64,000 bases of DNA from Peptacetobacter hiranonis (GCF_008151785.1 NZ_CP036523.1:1550001-1614000); one strand, 5' to 3'. Counted from the stretch's first letter, positions 9,456-19,108 are shown. Made by a program: numbers and translations. The notes: a model not told the origin generated them from the sequence alone.

Positions 9456-12400
9456 TTAGAATAGAGAAAGCTGATTTTTATCACTCATACTTCCAAGAGA
9501 GCCATGTTTATCTAATGTTTCAACAACAGTTCTCGAAATCTTTGTTCTCTTTCTAAAATCTTCCTTAGAAATAAACTCTCCATTTTCTCTTTCCTCTACA
9601 ATATGTATCGCTGCATTTTCTCCAACTCCCTGAAGTGCTGTCATAGGTGGTCTTAAAAGTCCAGGTCCTATCACTTCAAATTCAGTTGCAGATGACTTAT
9701 AAATATCAACAGGCGCAATTTTTATTCCCCTAGCATACATTTCCTGTGCAACTTCTAAAATTATATACATTCCCTTTTCTTTCTGAGTTGCATCATTTCC
9801 AAGCTCTTCTATTTCTTTTTTCTTTGCCTTTATCGCATCGTATCCTTTTATAATAAGATCCGCATCAAAATCCTCTACTTTAGTAGTAAAGTATGTAGCA
9901 TAGAATGCCTCTGGATAATGCACCTTACAATACGCAAGTCTGAAAGAAGTCATAACATATGCAACCGCATGTGCTTTAGGGAACATGTATTTTATTTTCT
10001 TACAAGAATTTATATACCAATCTGGAACATTATTTTCTATCATCGCAGCCTCATGCTCTGGTTTTAATCCTCTACCTTTTCTAACACTCTCCATTATTGT
10101 GAAACTCATCTTAGGCTGAAGACCTTTAAATATCAAGTAGTTCATTATATCGTCTCGTGTAGATATAACTTCTTTTAATCCAACTATATTTTCTCTAACC
10201 AAATCCTGTGCATTGTTTACCCAAACATCTGTCCCATGAGAAAGCCCAGATATTCTGACAAGCTCGGCAAATGTAGTAGGCTTAGTATCTAAAAGCATCT
10301 GTCTAACGAATTTTGTCCCGAATTCTGGAATTGCAAGACATCCTATTTCACAATCTATTTCCTCAGGAGTTACCCCAAGTGCTTCAGTTGAAGTAAATAG
10401 TGACATTGTAGCAGGGTCATCAAGAGGAATATCAGTTATTGTTATTCCTGTTATATCTTCAAGCATTCTTATAATGGTCGGACCATCGTGCCCAAGTATG
10501 TCTAGCTTCAGAATTCTACCACTTATAGAATGATAATCGAAGTGAGTAGTTATAACTCCACAGTTTACATCATTAGCTGGATACTGAATTGGAGTAAAAT
10601 CATAAACATCCTTGTAATCTGGTATAACCATTACCCCACCAGGATGCTGCCCTGATGTTCTCTTAACACCTGTGCATCCCTCAGCTAGTCTGAGCACCTC
10701 AGCTGATGGAACTTCTATATCATTTTCTTCAACGTATTTCTTTGCATAACCAAATGCAGTTTTTTCCGCAACAGTACCAATTGTACCTGCTCTGTAGACG
10801 TGACCTTCACCAAATAGCTCCTCAGTATACTTATGTATAACTGGCTGATATGAACCAGAGAAGTTAAGGTCTATATCTGGTTCTTTATCCCCTTCAAATC
10901 CTAAGAAAACTTCAAAAGGTATATCATGCCCATTCTTTATAAGTTTTTCACCACATTTTGGACAAACTTTATCCGGTAAATCTATTCCAGATCCCCATTC
11001 ACCTATAGCATAGAAGTACGAATACTTACACTCTTTATTCGGACAAACATAATGAGCTGGAAGTGGGTTAACCTCTGTTATATCACTCATTGTAGCTGCA
11101 AATGAAGAACCAACAGAACCCCTTGAACCAACAAGGTATCCATCTGAAAGTGATTTTGCAACTAGCTTCTGTGCAATTATATACATCACCGCATAACCAT
11201 TACCGATTATAGAGTTTAGCTCTCTATTAAGCCTTTTTTCTACTATCTCTGGAAGTGGATCTCCATAAATATCCACAGCCTTTTTAAAGCACATCTCTCT
11301 AAGTTCGACATCTGAACCTTCAATTACTGGTGGATAAGTTTCATCTGGTATCGGTTTAACATCCTCTACCATATCAGCTATAAGGTTTGTATTTTCTACA
11401 ACAACCTCATAAGCAAGTTCTTCTCCTAAATAAGAAAACTCGTCTAACATCTCGTCAGTAGTTCTAAAATGGAGATAAGTTTCCTCATCATCTAACTTAA
11501 ATCCTTGAGAGAATTTAAGCACCCTTCTAAGTACCGCATCGTGTTTATCTAAGAAATGAACATCTCCAGTAGCTACAGGAATTTTGCCAAATTTCTTGGC
11601 AGTTTCTACAACTCTTTTGTTGATTTCCTTTAACTCATCTTCGTCCTCAACATCTCCATTATCTATCATAAATCTATTATTATCTATCGGCATTACTTCA
11701 ATATAGTCATATGGAGCTATAATCTTTTCCATTTCTTCATCTGGAAGTCTTTTCTTAACAGCATCGTATACAACTCCTGCTTCACAAGCAGATCCTACAA
11801 TAATTCCCTCTCTATATTCATCTAATACACTTTGAAGGATTCTCGGTGCTCTGTAAAAATGATTAACATGCGCATCAGATACAATCTTATAAAGATTTTT
11901 GATACCAGTCTGATTCTTTGCAATCAATGTTATATGATGAGTCTTTAGTTTTGTATAATCAACCTTTCCAAGTACTGTATTTACATCGGATAATTTTTCA
12001 ACACCTTGTTTTTTTAACATTCCAAGGAATTTTATAAATATATTTGCAGTTGCCTCGGCATCATCTACAGCCCTATGGTGGTTAAGTAACTGCACGCCGA
12101 CCTCTTTTGCAACCTTGTCTAGCTTATATCTTTTTAAATTAGGAAGCATAATTCTAGCAAGCATCAGTGTATCTACCTTTTTATTCTTATACTCCAATCC
12201 CTGCTCCTTACACTTCTGCATAATAAATCCTGTATCGAAGTCCGCATTATGAGCAACCAATACATCATCTCCCACAAACTCCATAAACTTAGGAAGTATT
12301 TCTTCAATTGTAGGCTTGTCTTTTACCATTTCATTTGTAATTCCTGTAAGCTCTTGCACTCTATAAGATATATCCTTTTCTGGATTTACAAGCTCACTAA

Positions 12401-13757
12401 ATCTATCCACAATCTCAAAGTCTCTTATCTTAACAGCACCTATTTCTGTTATCTTATCGTTTATATTTGAAAAACCTGTGGTTTCCAAATCGAATACTAC
12501 AAACTCCTGAGATAAACTCTTATCATTTGCATCCTCTATGGCGTCTTTATTATCCTCTGTTAGATAACCTTCAACCCCATAAAGCACCTTTATCCCTTCT
12601 TTTTTAGCTGCATTCATAGCATCTGGGAATCCCTGTACAACACCGTGGTCAGTTATTGCAATAGCAGGATGTCCCCATTTTGCAGCACGAGATACAAGTC
12701 CTTTAACTGAGCAAATTGCGTCCATTGAGGACATCTGAGTATGTGCGTGTAGTTCCACTCTTTTCTTCTCAGCAGTATCTTTTCTTTCTTCTCTTTCTTC
12801 CTTTCTCATACCGCTGATTGTCATACTTATCTCTCTCTGGAATGTATCATAAAGCACATCTCCCTTTATCTTTATATACATACCCTTGCTTATTTTTCCA
12901 AGTACCCAATCTTTATTAGTATCAGTAAGGAATATTTTACAAGTTATAGAACTTGTGTAGTCTGTAACCATAAGCATTAGAAGGATTTTACCATTTCTAA
13001 GCTCTTTTATTTCTATATTAAATATAGTTCCCTCTATACCTACAGTTCCAGAATTGCTATCTAGGTTTTCTATTTTTTCTGTAAGGACGTTTACATTTTC
13101 TCCATAAATCATATTTTCGTCCTTCTCATCTTTTATAACATATCCGCTTTCTTCTTCGGACTCACTAGTTTTATTTCTATTTTCTTTTTCGAGAATCATA
13201 ATCTTTTCATTGAATTCTCTATCTATTTTTTCAACTAATTTCTTTCTATCAACCTTTTCATCGACTGCGCTCTCGATTTCAATATCCATATCAATTCCAA
13301 ACTCCTCGCTTATTGTATGCTTTAGAGTTGTAGTGATATTCTTATTCATAATTCTTTGATAAAATATCCCCTTTGGAATCTTTATCTTGAGCTTATTATC
13401 TATGCATAAATACTCAATCTCTTTCTGCCACCCAGATATAGATGGGCAGATACTCTTTAGTATATATACTATATTCGGCCAATATTTTTTCATTATATCT
13501 TTTTCTGTTTTTCTCTCAAAGCCTGTATACTCTATCTTAAATTTTATCTCTTTAAAGTATTTATTCTTAGCCTTTATCTCCCTTTGAGCTCTTTCTAAAT
13601 ACTCATATGGAACAACGTCTTTAGAAGATAGATAAAAATATACAGTTTTATTTTCTTTAAAGTAGATAACTTTCTTTATATAAACATCTTCCATCTTTTT
13701 TATAAGAGAAGTATTGCTTATATCCATTTTTATCATACATTCCTTTAAGCTCTCCAA
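9456..13757 (-). CDS. polC: DNA polymerase III alpha subunit, PolC type (Gram-positive)
   Basis: PolC is the replicative polymerase of low-GC Gram-positive bacteria with built-in proofreading. In 1433 residues the sequence shows an N-terminal region, an OB-fold segment near 240-320, and a PHP domain beginning VELHAHT at 334-340. This is split by the DEDD exonuclease with FDLETTGF at 422-429. The polymerase core follows, with VGSRGSVGSSFAA, EPDIDLNFSG and RTSGQHPGGVM. A four-cysteine zinc site (CPNKECKY...CPKCGEK) lies between. The first codon in this reading is TTG. An ATG seven codons later (13736) preceded by AAAGG is an equally plausible start and does not affect any domain. Confidence 0.97.
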   Translation of the reverse strand: MESLKECMIKMDISNTSLIKKMEDVYIKKVIYFKENKTVYFYLSSKDVVPYEYLERAQREIKAKNKYFKEIKFKIEYTGFERKTEKDIMKKYWPNIVYILKSICPSISGWQKEIEYLCIDNKLKIKIPKGIFYQRIMNKNITTTLKHTISEEFGIDMDIEIESAVDEKVDRKKLVEKIDREFNEKIMILEKENRNKTSESEEESGYVIKDEKDENMIYGENVNVLTEKIENLDSNSGTVGIEGTIFNIEIKELRNGKILLMLMVTDYTSSITCKIFLTDTNKDWVLGKISKGMYIKIKGDVLYDTFQREISMTISGMRKEEREERKDTAEKKRVELHAHTQMSSMDAICSVKGLVSRAAKWGHPAIAITDHGVVQGFPDAMNAAKKEGIKVLYGVEGYLTEDNKDAIEDANDKSLSQEFVVFDLETTGFSNINDKITEIGAVKIRDFEIVDRFSELVNPEKDISYRVQELTGITNEMVKDKPTIEEILPKFMEFVGDDVLVAHNADFDTGFIMQKCKEQGLEYKNKKVDTLMLARIMLPNLKRYKLDKVAKEVGVQLLNHHRAVDDAEATANIFIKFLGMLKKQGVEKLSDVNTVLGKVDYTKLKTHHITLIAKNQTGIKNLYKIVSDAHVNHFYRAPRILQSVLDEYREGIIVGSACEAGVVYDAVKKRLPDEEMEKIIAPYDYIEVMPIDNNRFMIDNGDVEDEDELKEINKRVVETAKKFGKIPVATGDVHFLDKHDAVLRRVLKFSQGFKLDDEETYLHFRTTDEMLDEFSYLGEELAYEVVVENTNLIADMVEDVKPIPDETYPPVIEGSDVELREMCFKKAVDIYGDPLPEIVEKRLNRELNSIIGNGYAVMYIIAQKLVAKSLSDGYLVGSRGSVGSSFAATMSDITEVNPLPAHYVCPNKECKYSYFYAIGEWGSGIDLPDKVCPKCGEKLIKNGHDIPFEVFLGFEGDKEPDIDLNFSGSYQPVIHKYTEELFGEGHVYRAGTIGTVAEKTAFGYAKKYVEENDIEVPSAEVLRLAEGCTGVKRTSGQHPGGVMVIPDYKDVYDFTPIQYPANDVNCGVITTHFDYHSISGRILKLDILGHDGPTIIRMLEDITGITITDIPLDDPATMSLFTSTEALGVTPEEIDCEIGCLAIPEFGTKFVRQMLLDTKPTTFAELVRISGLSHGTDVWVNNAQDLVRENIVGLKEVISTRDDIMNYLIFKGLQPKMSFTIMESVRKGRGLKPEHEAAMIENNVPDWYINSCKKIKYMFPKAHAVAYVMTSFRLAYCKVHYPEAFYATYFTTKVEDFDADLIIKGYDAIKAKKKEIEELGNDATQKEKGMYIILEVAQEMYARGIKIAPVDIYKSSATEFEVIGPGLLRPPMTALQGVGENAAIHIVEERENGEFISKEDFRKRTKISRTVVETLDKHGSLGSMSDKNQLSLF

Positions 13758-13840
13758 CCTTTTTTCTCTCCCAACAGTATTTAAAATTTATAAACAACAA
13801 TCATATTCGTTTTCAAATTTACATTTCCTATGTAAATAAA

Positions 13841-13870
13841 GAATCATGTACAAATTATCGCACATGATTC
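13841..13870 (-). terminator. Intrinsic terminator after the SH3b-glucosaminidase gene
   Basis: The minus strand has GAATCATGT paired with ACATGATTC around a 12-nt loop, followed by TTTATTT. It lies about 20 bp past the stop of the upstream gene and before polC. Confidence 0.75.
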
Positions 13871-13892
13871 CATATATCTTATCGATTTATTT

Positions 13893-15497
13893 TTAATATT
13901 TATATTCCGGAATATCTATTAAAAGATTTTTACCATTTCCATATCTTGTCATAAGCGATGACATCATCTTTGATATTCCATTAGCCCAGTTTACATCTGT
14001 CGCATACTGATGCCAAGTATATTCATAGCACCATCTCATAGAATAAACTGTATTCTGTTTATATTTAGAGTTATGTATATATCCATCAGAAATCCATTTT
14101 GCAGCTCCGTCTATACCTTTTTCAACAGTAGTCCAACCATTTTTGTAAGCAGTCATTTTACCGCCTTCAAGTGCATTTCCATCTGTAGCTCCTATTCCAA
14201 AGAAGTTGTAAACTGTTACAGGTGTTTCAAGAGGTACTCCGTCTACACTTGTTACAAGCTGTCCTTGTGCTAATTTAGATTTACCATTACCTGTTTCCCA
14301 CATAGCATGAGATACAAAATAAAGTACATCTATATTGTATTTTTTAGCTGCATCAATAAATGCCTGTCCTTTTCCATTAAATATACATTCTGAGCCTCTA
14401 GATTCAAAGTAATTGTTTAATGATTTTGCAGTTATAGAGTCAGTGTATCTATCAAGTCTTACAAACTGCATTATACCATCTTTATAGCTAGTGAAGTTTG
14501 ATGGATCTAGGTAATATTCTAGCTCTTCTTTTGTAGGTGCGCCATATGCTCTAGTATCTTTTCTCATAAGATATGTTGTAAATGAGCTTTCTTGTGGGTT
14601 TAATATATCGCTAAGTCTATTTGTCTGTCTTGATATTAAATTTCCACCACTCTGCCCTTTTATATACTGAGCTTCTACCATATCCTCTAAAGAGTAATCC
14701 TTCTGACTTCTCTGAGTGTATGCGCCCTGTATTATATCAGAAGCTGTACCATTTATATCAGTGCTATCATCATCTATTTTATCTGATACATATTTTAAAT
14801 AGATAGATGATACATATCCATTTTTCCCGTCATATTCTACCTTAGCCCAGTTATTTTCAATGCTTGAAACAACTACCTTATCACCTTTATGAAGTGTATC
14901 TATCTTTGTATACTGACCACCGGCTCCATTTCTAACATGTAATAGAGAAGATGTTACTTCCTGTATAGTTTTTTTTGTTCCTTGAGAATTACCTGTAATT
15001 CCAGAATTATTATTATCTGTAGTTGTAGCTTTTAGGTATTCTGAAGAAACATATCCTACTTTTGATCCAAATTGAATCTTAGACCATCCATTAGATTCTG
15101 ATATCACATCTACTTCATTGTTTTTATATAATTTACCTATTGAAGTATATGATGTATCTGGTCCACTTCTTACATTTAATGTTGTCGCTGTTACTATCTT
15201 TTTTATGCCTCTAGTATCTTTTCTAATAGCATCGGCTTTCAATGATATATATTTTGAAACAACCCAACCTGTTTTACCAGTAGCTGTCTTAATCTTGTAC
15301 CAACCATTTTTTTCACCAATTACAGTTACCTTATTTCCTTTTTTTAGTACTAACTGTAATTTTGCTGATGCTGAAGGAGAATATCTTACATTTAAATACG
15401 CTGAACTAACAATCCCTGTCTTAATATTTTCTGCATTTACATTCATCGTAAGCATAGGAATCATTGCCAGAGATGCAGCTGCCATTCTTTTTTTCAT
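13893..15497 (-). CDS. Secreted SH3b-domain N-acetylglucosaminidase (peptidoglycan hydrolase)
   Basis: The 534-residue product starts with a signal peptide (MKKRMAAASLAMIPMLTMNV, cleavage likely after NVNA). Three bacterial SH3 repeats follow, recognisable by LNVRYSPSASA, LNVRSGPDTSY and LHVRNGAGGQY, each with a KVGYVSSEYL-like end. The C-terminal part (YFVSHAMWETGNGKSKLAQG, VYNFFGIGATDGNA, KYKQNTVYSMRW) matches glucosaminidase domains of the GH73-like type that cleave cell wall glycan. The likely catalytic glutamate is in MWETGNG. A TTG-initiated reading at 15515 is rejected because the AAGGAG ribosome site falls inside it. The gene is single, with its own promoter and terminator. A role in wall turnover or daughter cell separation is inferred. 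Confidence 0.88.
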   Translation of the reverse strand: MKKRMAAASLAMIPMLTMNVNAENIKTGIVSSAYLNVRYSPSASAKLQLVLKKGNKVTVIGEKNGWYKIKTATGKTGWVVSKYISLKADAIRKDTRGIKKIVTATTLNVRSGPDTSYTSIGKLYKNNEVDVISESNGWSKIQFGSKVGYVSSEYLKATTTDNNNSGITGNSQGTKKTIQEVTSSLLHVRNGAGGQYTKIDTLHKGDKVVVSSIENNWAKVEYDGKNGYVSSIYLKYVSDKIDDDSTDINGTASDIIQGAYTQRSQKDYSLEDMVEAQYIKGQSGGNLISRQTNRLSDILNPQESSFTTYLMRKDTRAYGAPTKEELEYYLDPSNFTSYKDGIMQFVRLDRYTDSITAKSLNNYFESRGSECIFNGKGQAFIDAAKKYNIDVLYFVSHAMWETGNGKSKLAQGQLVTSVDGVPLETPVTVYNFFGIGATDGNALEGGKMTAYKNGWTTVEKGIDGAAKWISDGYIHNSKYKQNTVYSMRWCYEYTWHQYATDVNWANGISKMMSSLMTRYGNGKNLLIDIPEYKY

Positions 15498-15532
15498 TTT
15501 AAAATCTCCTTTCAATTTCCTTAGTTAATATA

Positions 15533-15562
15533 ATTATAATCTATTTTTGCAATATAAGTAAA
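15533..15562 (-). promoter_or_regulatory. Promoter for the glucosaminidase gene
   Basis: On the minus strand TTTACT (15557-15562) and TATAAT (15533-15538) are 18 bp apart, about 35 bp upstream of the start codon. It lies in the divergent region shared with the sirtuin gene. Confidence 0.5.
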
Positions 15563-15644
15563 GACGATATATTTTTTGCGATACGATTACATTTTTATTT
15601 TTTTGTAGTAATATAATAATATAAAATAAAAGGAGATGATTGTT

Positions 15645-16391
15645 TTGTTCGAAAATGAAGTAAATGAATTAAAAAAATTAATAGATTCACACAATAACAT
15701 CGTATTCTTTGGAGGGGCTGGAGTTTCTACAGAATCAAATATACCCGATTTTAGAAGCTCTAATGGTTTATTCAATCAAAAATTAAATAGACGCTTCACT
15801 CCTGAAGAAGTTGTATCTTATTCATTCTTTGTAAGATATCCAGAATATTTCTATGAATTCTACAAAGATAAACTTATCTATCAAGATGCAGAGCCAAATA
15901 ACGCACATAAGGCTCTTGCTTATTTAGAAGAGATTGGAAAATTAAAGGCTGTTATAACTCAGAATATAGATGGTCTTCATCAAAAGGCCGGAAGTAAAAA
16001 TGTATTTGAGCTTCATGGCTCTGTCCAGAGAAACTACTGTACAAAATGTCATAAATTCTTTGACTTAGAGGATATGCTTGAACTAGATGGAACTATTCCA
16101 AAATGCGATGTATGTGGTGGAATTGTAAAGCCGGATGTTGTTCTATATGAAGAAGCATTGGATGAAAACACTATAAACGGCGCTGTAAAAGCTATTAAAA
16201 ATGCCGATCTTTTAATAATAGGTGGAACATCTCTTGTAGTTTATCCTGCTGCTAGTTTCATAAACTATTACAGAGGAAAAGATTTAGTGCTTATAAACAA
16301 AAGCTCTACTTCTATGGATGGAAAAGCTACATTAAAAATAAATGCACCTATAGGAAAAATATTATACGATACTGTTTTAGCAGACAAATAA
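15645..16391 (+). CDS. cobB: NAD-dependent protein deacylase, sirtuin family
   Basis: Sirtuins remove acyl groups from lysines using NAD. The protein shows GGAGVSTESNIPDFRS (NAD site), TQNIDGLHQKAG, the catalytic histidine in ELHGS, and a four-cysteine zinc site (CTKCH and CDVCGG), then GGTSLVVYPAA. An ATG at 15636 abuts AGGAG with no spacing. The TTG at 15645 has 9-nt spacing from the same AGGAG and gives the start MFENEVNELKK, so TTG is preferred. It is one of few plus-strand genes here, flanked by divergent and convergent neighbours, and so is probably monocistronic. Substrates are unknown. Confidence 0.93.
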   Translation: MFENEVNELKKLIDSHNNIVFFGGAGVSTESNIPDFRSSNGLFNQKLNRRFTPEEVVSYSFFVRYPEYFYEFYKDKLIYQDAEPNNAHKALAYLEEIGKLKAVITQNIDGLHQKAGSKNVFELHGSVQRNYCTKCHKFFDLEDMLELDGTIPKCDVCGGIVKPDVVLYEEALDENTINGAVKAIKNADLLIIGGTSLVVYPAASFINYYRGKDLVLINKSSTSMDGKATLKINAPIGKILYDTVLADK

Positions 16392-16452
16392 AAAAAGGAA
16401 AGAATTTTCATAACAACCACAAGTCTTGTATATGAGAATTCTTTCCTTTTTT
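16391..16452. terminator. Bidirectional terminator between sirtuin and marR genes
   Basis: A long inverted repeat (AAAAAAGGAAAGAATT with AATTCTTTCCTTTTTT) lies between two convergent genes. A-runs and T-runs flank both sides, so it can terminate both transcripts. Confidence 0.8.
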
Positions 16453-16457
16453 ATTTT

Positions 16458-16901
16458 CTAATTATTAAGTGTTCCTATTAGAGTATCAAATACTAAGTCT
16501 AGAGCTTTGTATAAATCTTCTCTTTTATCTTCGTCTATTAACTCTATTTTTTTATTTATTATTTTTAGTATATCCGCTTTTTCTATTTCTAAAACTTCAC
16601 TACCTTTTTCAGTTATTCCATAGAATGTATTTCTTCTGTCCTTTTTATCCTCTTCTCTATAAACATATCCCTGTTCAACAAGTTTATTTAGAAGGATACA
16701 TAGACTTGAAGTAGATACATGTAATACCTTGCTTAAATTTTTCAGCTCCATTTTGTCTATTTCCGCCATCTTCTTTAATGCAAAGAACTGTCTTTCTGTA
16801 AGTATTCTACTTTCATTTCTCTCACTAACTATTACTTTAACTATACTGTGGAATACATGTATGTTTTTAAGTAACATTATTGATAAATCTCTGTCTTCCA
16901 T
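16458..16901 (-). CDS. MarR family transcriptional regulator
   Basis: The 147-residue protein has the MarR winged helix layout: RILTERQFFALKKMAEID, LKNLSKVLHVSTSSLCILLN (recognition helix region), YVYREEDKKDRRNTFYGITEKG (wing) and a C-terminal dimerisation helix. Such proteins are usually ligand-responsive repressors. The start at 16901 is chosen because GGAGG precedes it; the longer TTG reading includes that ribosome site. It follows scpB by about 50 bp on the same strand and may be co-transcribed with scpAB. Neither its target nor its ligand can be inferred. Confidence 0.85.
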   Translation of the reverse strand: MEDRDLSIMLLKNIHVFHSIVKVIVSERNESRILTERQFFALKKMAEIDKMELKNLSKVLHVSTSSLCILLNKLVEQGYVYREEDKKDRRNTFYGITEKGSEVLEIEKADILKIINKKIELIDEDKREDLYKALDLVFDTLIGTLNN

Positions 16902-16951
16902 TTTTATTTCCTCCGTTCCACATTTAACTAGCAATCCACAAATTTCCCACT

Positions 16952-17482
16952 TTAATTATTTTCTTCTATCTCCTCTATCTTAGGTAGCTCATCTATAGAT
17001 TCTATATTGAGTAATTTTAAAAATTCATCACTAGTTTTATATATTATAGGTTTCCCTATTTTATTCAATCTTCCAGCCTCTACAATCAATTCATTTTCCT
17101 GAAGTGTTTTAAGAGCCTTATCGCATTTGACACCTCTTATATTTTCTATTTCTAATTTTGTAACCGGCTGCTTATATGCAATTATAGTAAGTGTTTCAAG
17201 AGTTGCCTGGCTTAGAGTTTTTTTCTTTTTAGGCTCAAGAACCATTTTTATATAATCAGCATATTTTTCATTTGTACACATCTGGTACTTGTTTTCAAGT
17301 CTTATAATCTGAATACCTCTATCATTATCTTTATACTCAGTTATAAGCGCATCCATCATAAACTCTATTTCCTTATGAGAAAGGTCTTTATTTATAATAG
17401 CATTTAATTCTTTTATGCTTATAGGCTCTCCATATGCAAACATAATAGCCTCTATTATATTTTTTATATCTTCTCTCTTCAT
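16952..17482 (-). CDS. scpB: Segregation and condensation protein B
   Basis: ScpB is the paired winged-helix subunit that dimerises and binds the kleisin ScpA in the SMC condensin complex. The 176-residue sequence contains IIEAIMFAYGEPIS, KTLSQATLETLTIIAYKQPVTK and IRGVKCDKALKTLQENELI, all typical. It begins one base after the scpA stop, and its ribosome site overlaps the scpA C-terminal codons, so the two are coupled. The partner smc gene is at the right edge of this window. Confidence 0.96.
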   Translation of the reverse strand: MKREDIKNIIEAIMFAYGEPISIKELNAIINKDLSHKEIEFMMDALITEYKDNDRGIQIIRLENKYQMCTNEKYADYIKMVLEPKKKKTLSQATLETLTIIAYKQPVTKLEIENIRGVKCDKALKTLQENELIVEAGRLNKIGKPIIYKTSDEFLKLLNIESIDELPKIEEIEENN

Positions 17483-17483
17483 A

Positions 17484-18233
17484 CTAATTCTCCTCAGAAT
17501 ATTCTAGCATCTTATCCGTTCTTTTAACTATTACTATATCTTCAAAAAAGTCATCTTGTGTAACAATTATCTCTTTTTCTTTTATCATCTCTAAGACACA
17601 TAAAAACGATGCTATGATATCACCTCTGTCACTCTGGTCTACAGTTTCTAAAAAGCTTATTTTATCTTTTGTAGCCAACGTTCTTCTCAATGATACTATT
17701 TTTTCCTCTACAGAGATAATTTTTCTATTTACTAGCCTTTCTAGCGCATCATTTTTAGGTTCTTCTTCCTTTTTGTCAATATTTTTCAACAATTTAGGAA
17801 GCAGTTCCATCATTTTTGCTATAGAAACATCTTCTAGACTAAGCTCATCTTCTATTATTACCTCTTCTTTTTTTCTAAAGAATCTTTCATGTTCTTCGTC
17901 TGCTTTTTCCTTTAATTCTTTAGAAATCTGCTTATATTTTTTATATTCTTTTAATCTTTCAACAAGCTCAATTCTTGGATCCTCTTCTTCAGAATCCTCT
18001 CTCTGAAGATAAAGTAAATATCTCGATTTTATTTCGACCAATTTTGACGCCATTGTTATAAAGTCACTAGTTATTTCCATATCCATAGCTTCCATAGCAT
18101 CTAGATAATCTAAGTACTGCTTAGTTATTTCTGAAATAGCTATATCCTTTATATCTATCTTGTGCTTTGTAACAAGGTCGTACAAAAGATCCATCGGCCC
18201 TTCATATACCTTTAATTGTACATTATACTTCAT
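17484..18233 (-). CDS. scpA: Segregation and condensation protein A (kleisin)
   Basis: ScpA bridges the SMC heads and ScpB to form the bacterial condensin ring that organises and segregates chromosomes. The 249-residue protein contains LKVYEGPMDLLYDLVTKHKI, ITSDFITMASKLVEIKSRYL and a C-terminal winged helix (FLETVDQSDRGDIIASFLCVLEM). It precedes scpB with a 1-bp gap and follows a site-2 protease homologue, an order seen in many clostridia. Length and motifs are normal. Confidence 0.96.
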   Translation of the reverse strand: MKYNVQLKVYEGPMDLLYDLVTKHKIDIKDIAISEITKQYLDYLDAMEAMDMEITSDFITMASKLVEIKSRYLLYLQREDSEEEDPRIELVERLKEYKKYKQISKELKEKADEEHERFFRKKEEVIIEDELSLEDVSIAKMMELLPKLLKNIDKKEEEPKNDALERLVNRKIISVEEKIVSLRRTLATKDKISFLETVDQSDRGDIIASFLCVLEMIKEKEIIVTQDDFFEDIVIVKRTDKMLEYSEEN

Positions 18234-18296
18234 ATAATCTCCTCTTTAAGTAGCTAATATTTTTGTATCATTACTTAAATTATTTTTAATTAATTA

Positions 18297-18887
18297 TTAA
18301 AACATAAACATTTGAACTATTGATGCAAATAGTCCATGTATAGGATTTATTATTATTCTATAAGCACCAGTTATAAGAAGTAATATTAATACAAATCCAC
18401 TTATTCTTTCAAATTTGTACGCATATTCTCTCCACTGATATGGTATGAATGTTTCTATTGCTCCCCAACCATCTAACGGTGGTACTGGAAGTAAGTTAAA
18501 TGCAGCAAACCCTATATTATATATTATACATGTATATGTTAAAACCTGTACTCCATATATAGGAACATTTTTATAAATTATTGCACATACTATAGCCGTA
18601 AGTAAATTACAACATACTCCTGCAATAGATACTATAAAATTGCCAACTTTATAATTTTTATAGTTCATTGGGTTTACTGGTACTGGTTTAGCCCAACCTA
18701 TGTGGAATATTATCATCGCCAATAATCCAAGTGGATCTACGTGCTTTATTGGATTTAATGTCATCCTTCCATATAATTTTGCTGTATCATCTCCTAAAAG
18801 ATGTGCTGAATAAGCATGCCCAAATTCGTGTACTGATATTGCGATTGCTATACCCGCAGCAGTCGCTACTATATTTGCTATATCCAT
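18297..18887 (-). CDS. Site-2 protease family (M50) membrane metalloprotease
   Basis: The 196-residue integral membrane protein has the zinc protease motif HEFGH at residues 20-24 in the first membrane segment and a second metal-binding motif FNLLPVPPLDGW near the middle. Several hydrophobic helices follow, ending in IVQMFMF. This is the short SpoIVFB/RseP-like M50 class without a PDZ domain. The start at 18887 follows a GAAAGGAA ribosome site, and an 11-codon longer reading is less likely. It leads the operon with scpA, scpB and probably marR. Substrates are unknown. Confidence 0.88.
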   Translation of the reverse strand: MDIANIVATAAGIAIAISVHEFGHAYSAHLLGDDTAKLYGRMTLNPIKHVDPLGLLAMIIFHIGWAKPVPVNPMNYKNYKVGNFIVSIAGVCCNLLTAIVCAIIYKNVPIYGVQVLTYTCIIYNIGFAAFNLLPVPPLDGWGAIETFIPYQWREYAYKFERISGFVLILLLITGAYRIIINPIHGLFASIVQMFMF

Positions 18888-18944
18888 AAAATCTTTTCCT
18901 TTCAAAATAATTTTAATCATTATATATTATATTAATTATTATAT

Positions 18945-18973
18945 ATTATAACTAATATGTTAAAATTTATCAA
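18945..18973 (-). promoter_or_regulatory. Promoter for the site-2 protease-scpAB operon
   Basis: On the minus strand TTGATA (18968-18973) and TATAAT (18945-18950) are 17 bp apart, roughly 60 bp upstream of the first gene. The surrounding region is very AT-rich, so other -10-like sequences exist nearby. Confidence 0.5.
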
Positions 18974-19053
18974 ATTAGGTTTTGTGAATATTTTTAAATT
19001 TTTATCTTTATTTTTCAAAAATATTTCTATATTTTATTATCTTCATAAAAAAT

Positions 19054-19093
19054 ACTGCCACAGAACACCTTTAAAAGGTGTTCTTGTGACAGT
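19054..19093 (-). terminator. Terminal hairpin of IS copy 1
   Basis: An imperfect 40-nt inverted repeat has core GAACACCTTT/AAAAGGTGTTC and outer arms ACTGcCACA/TGTGaCAGT, followed on the minus strand by TATTTTTTATG and the element end. It could terminate transcription out of the IS and may also be the origin/terminus hairpin used in rolling-circle transposition. Confidence 0.6.
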
Positions 19094-19108
19094 ACCTTTA
19101 ACTGACAC

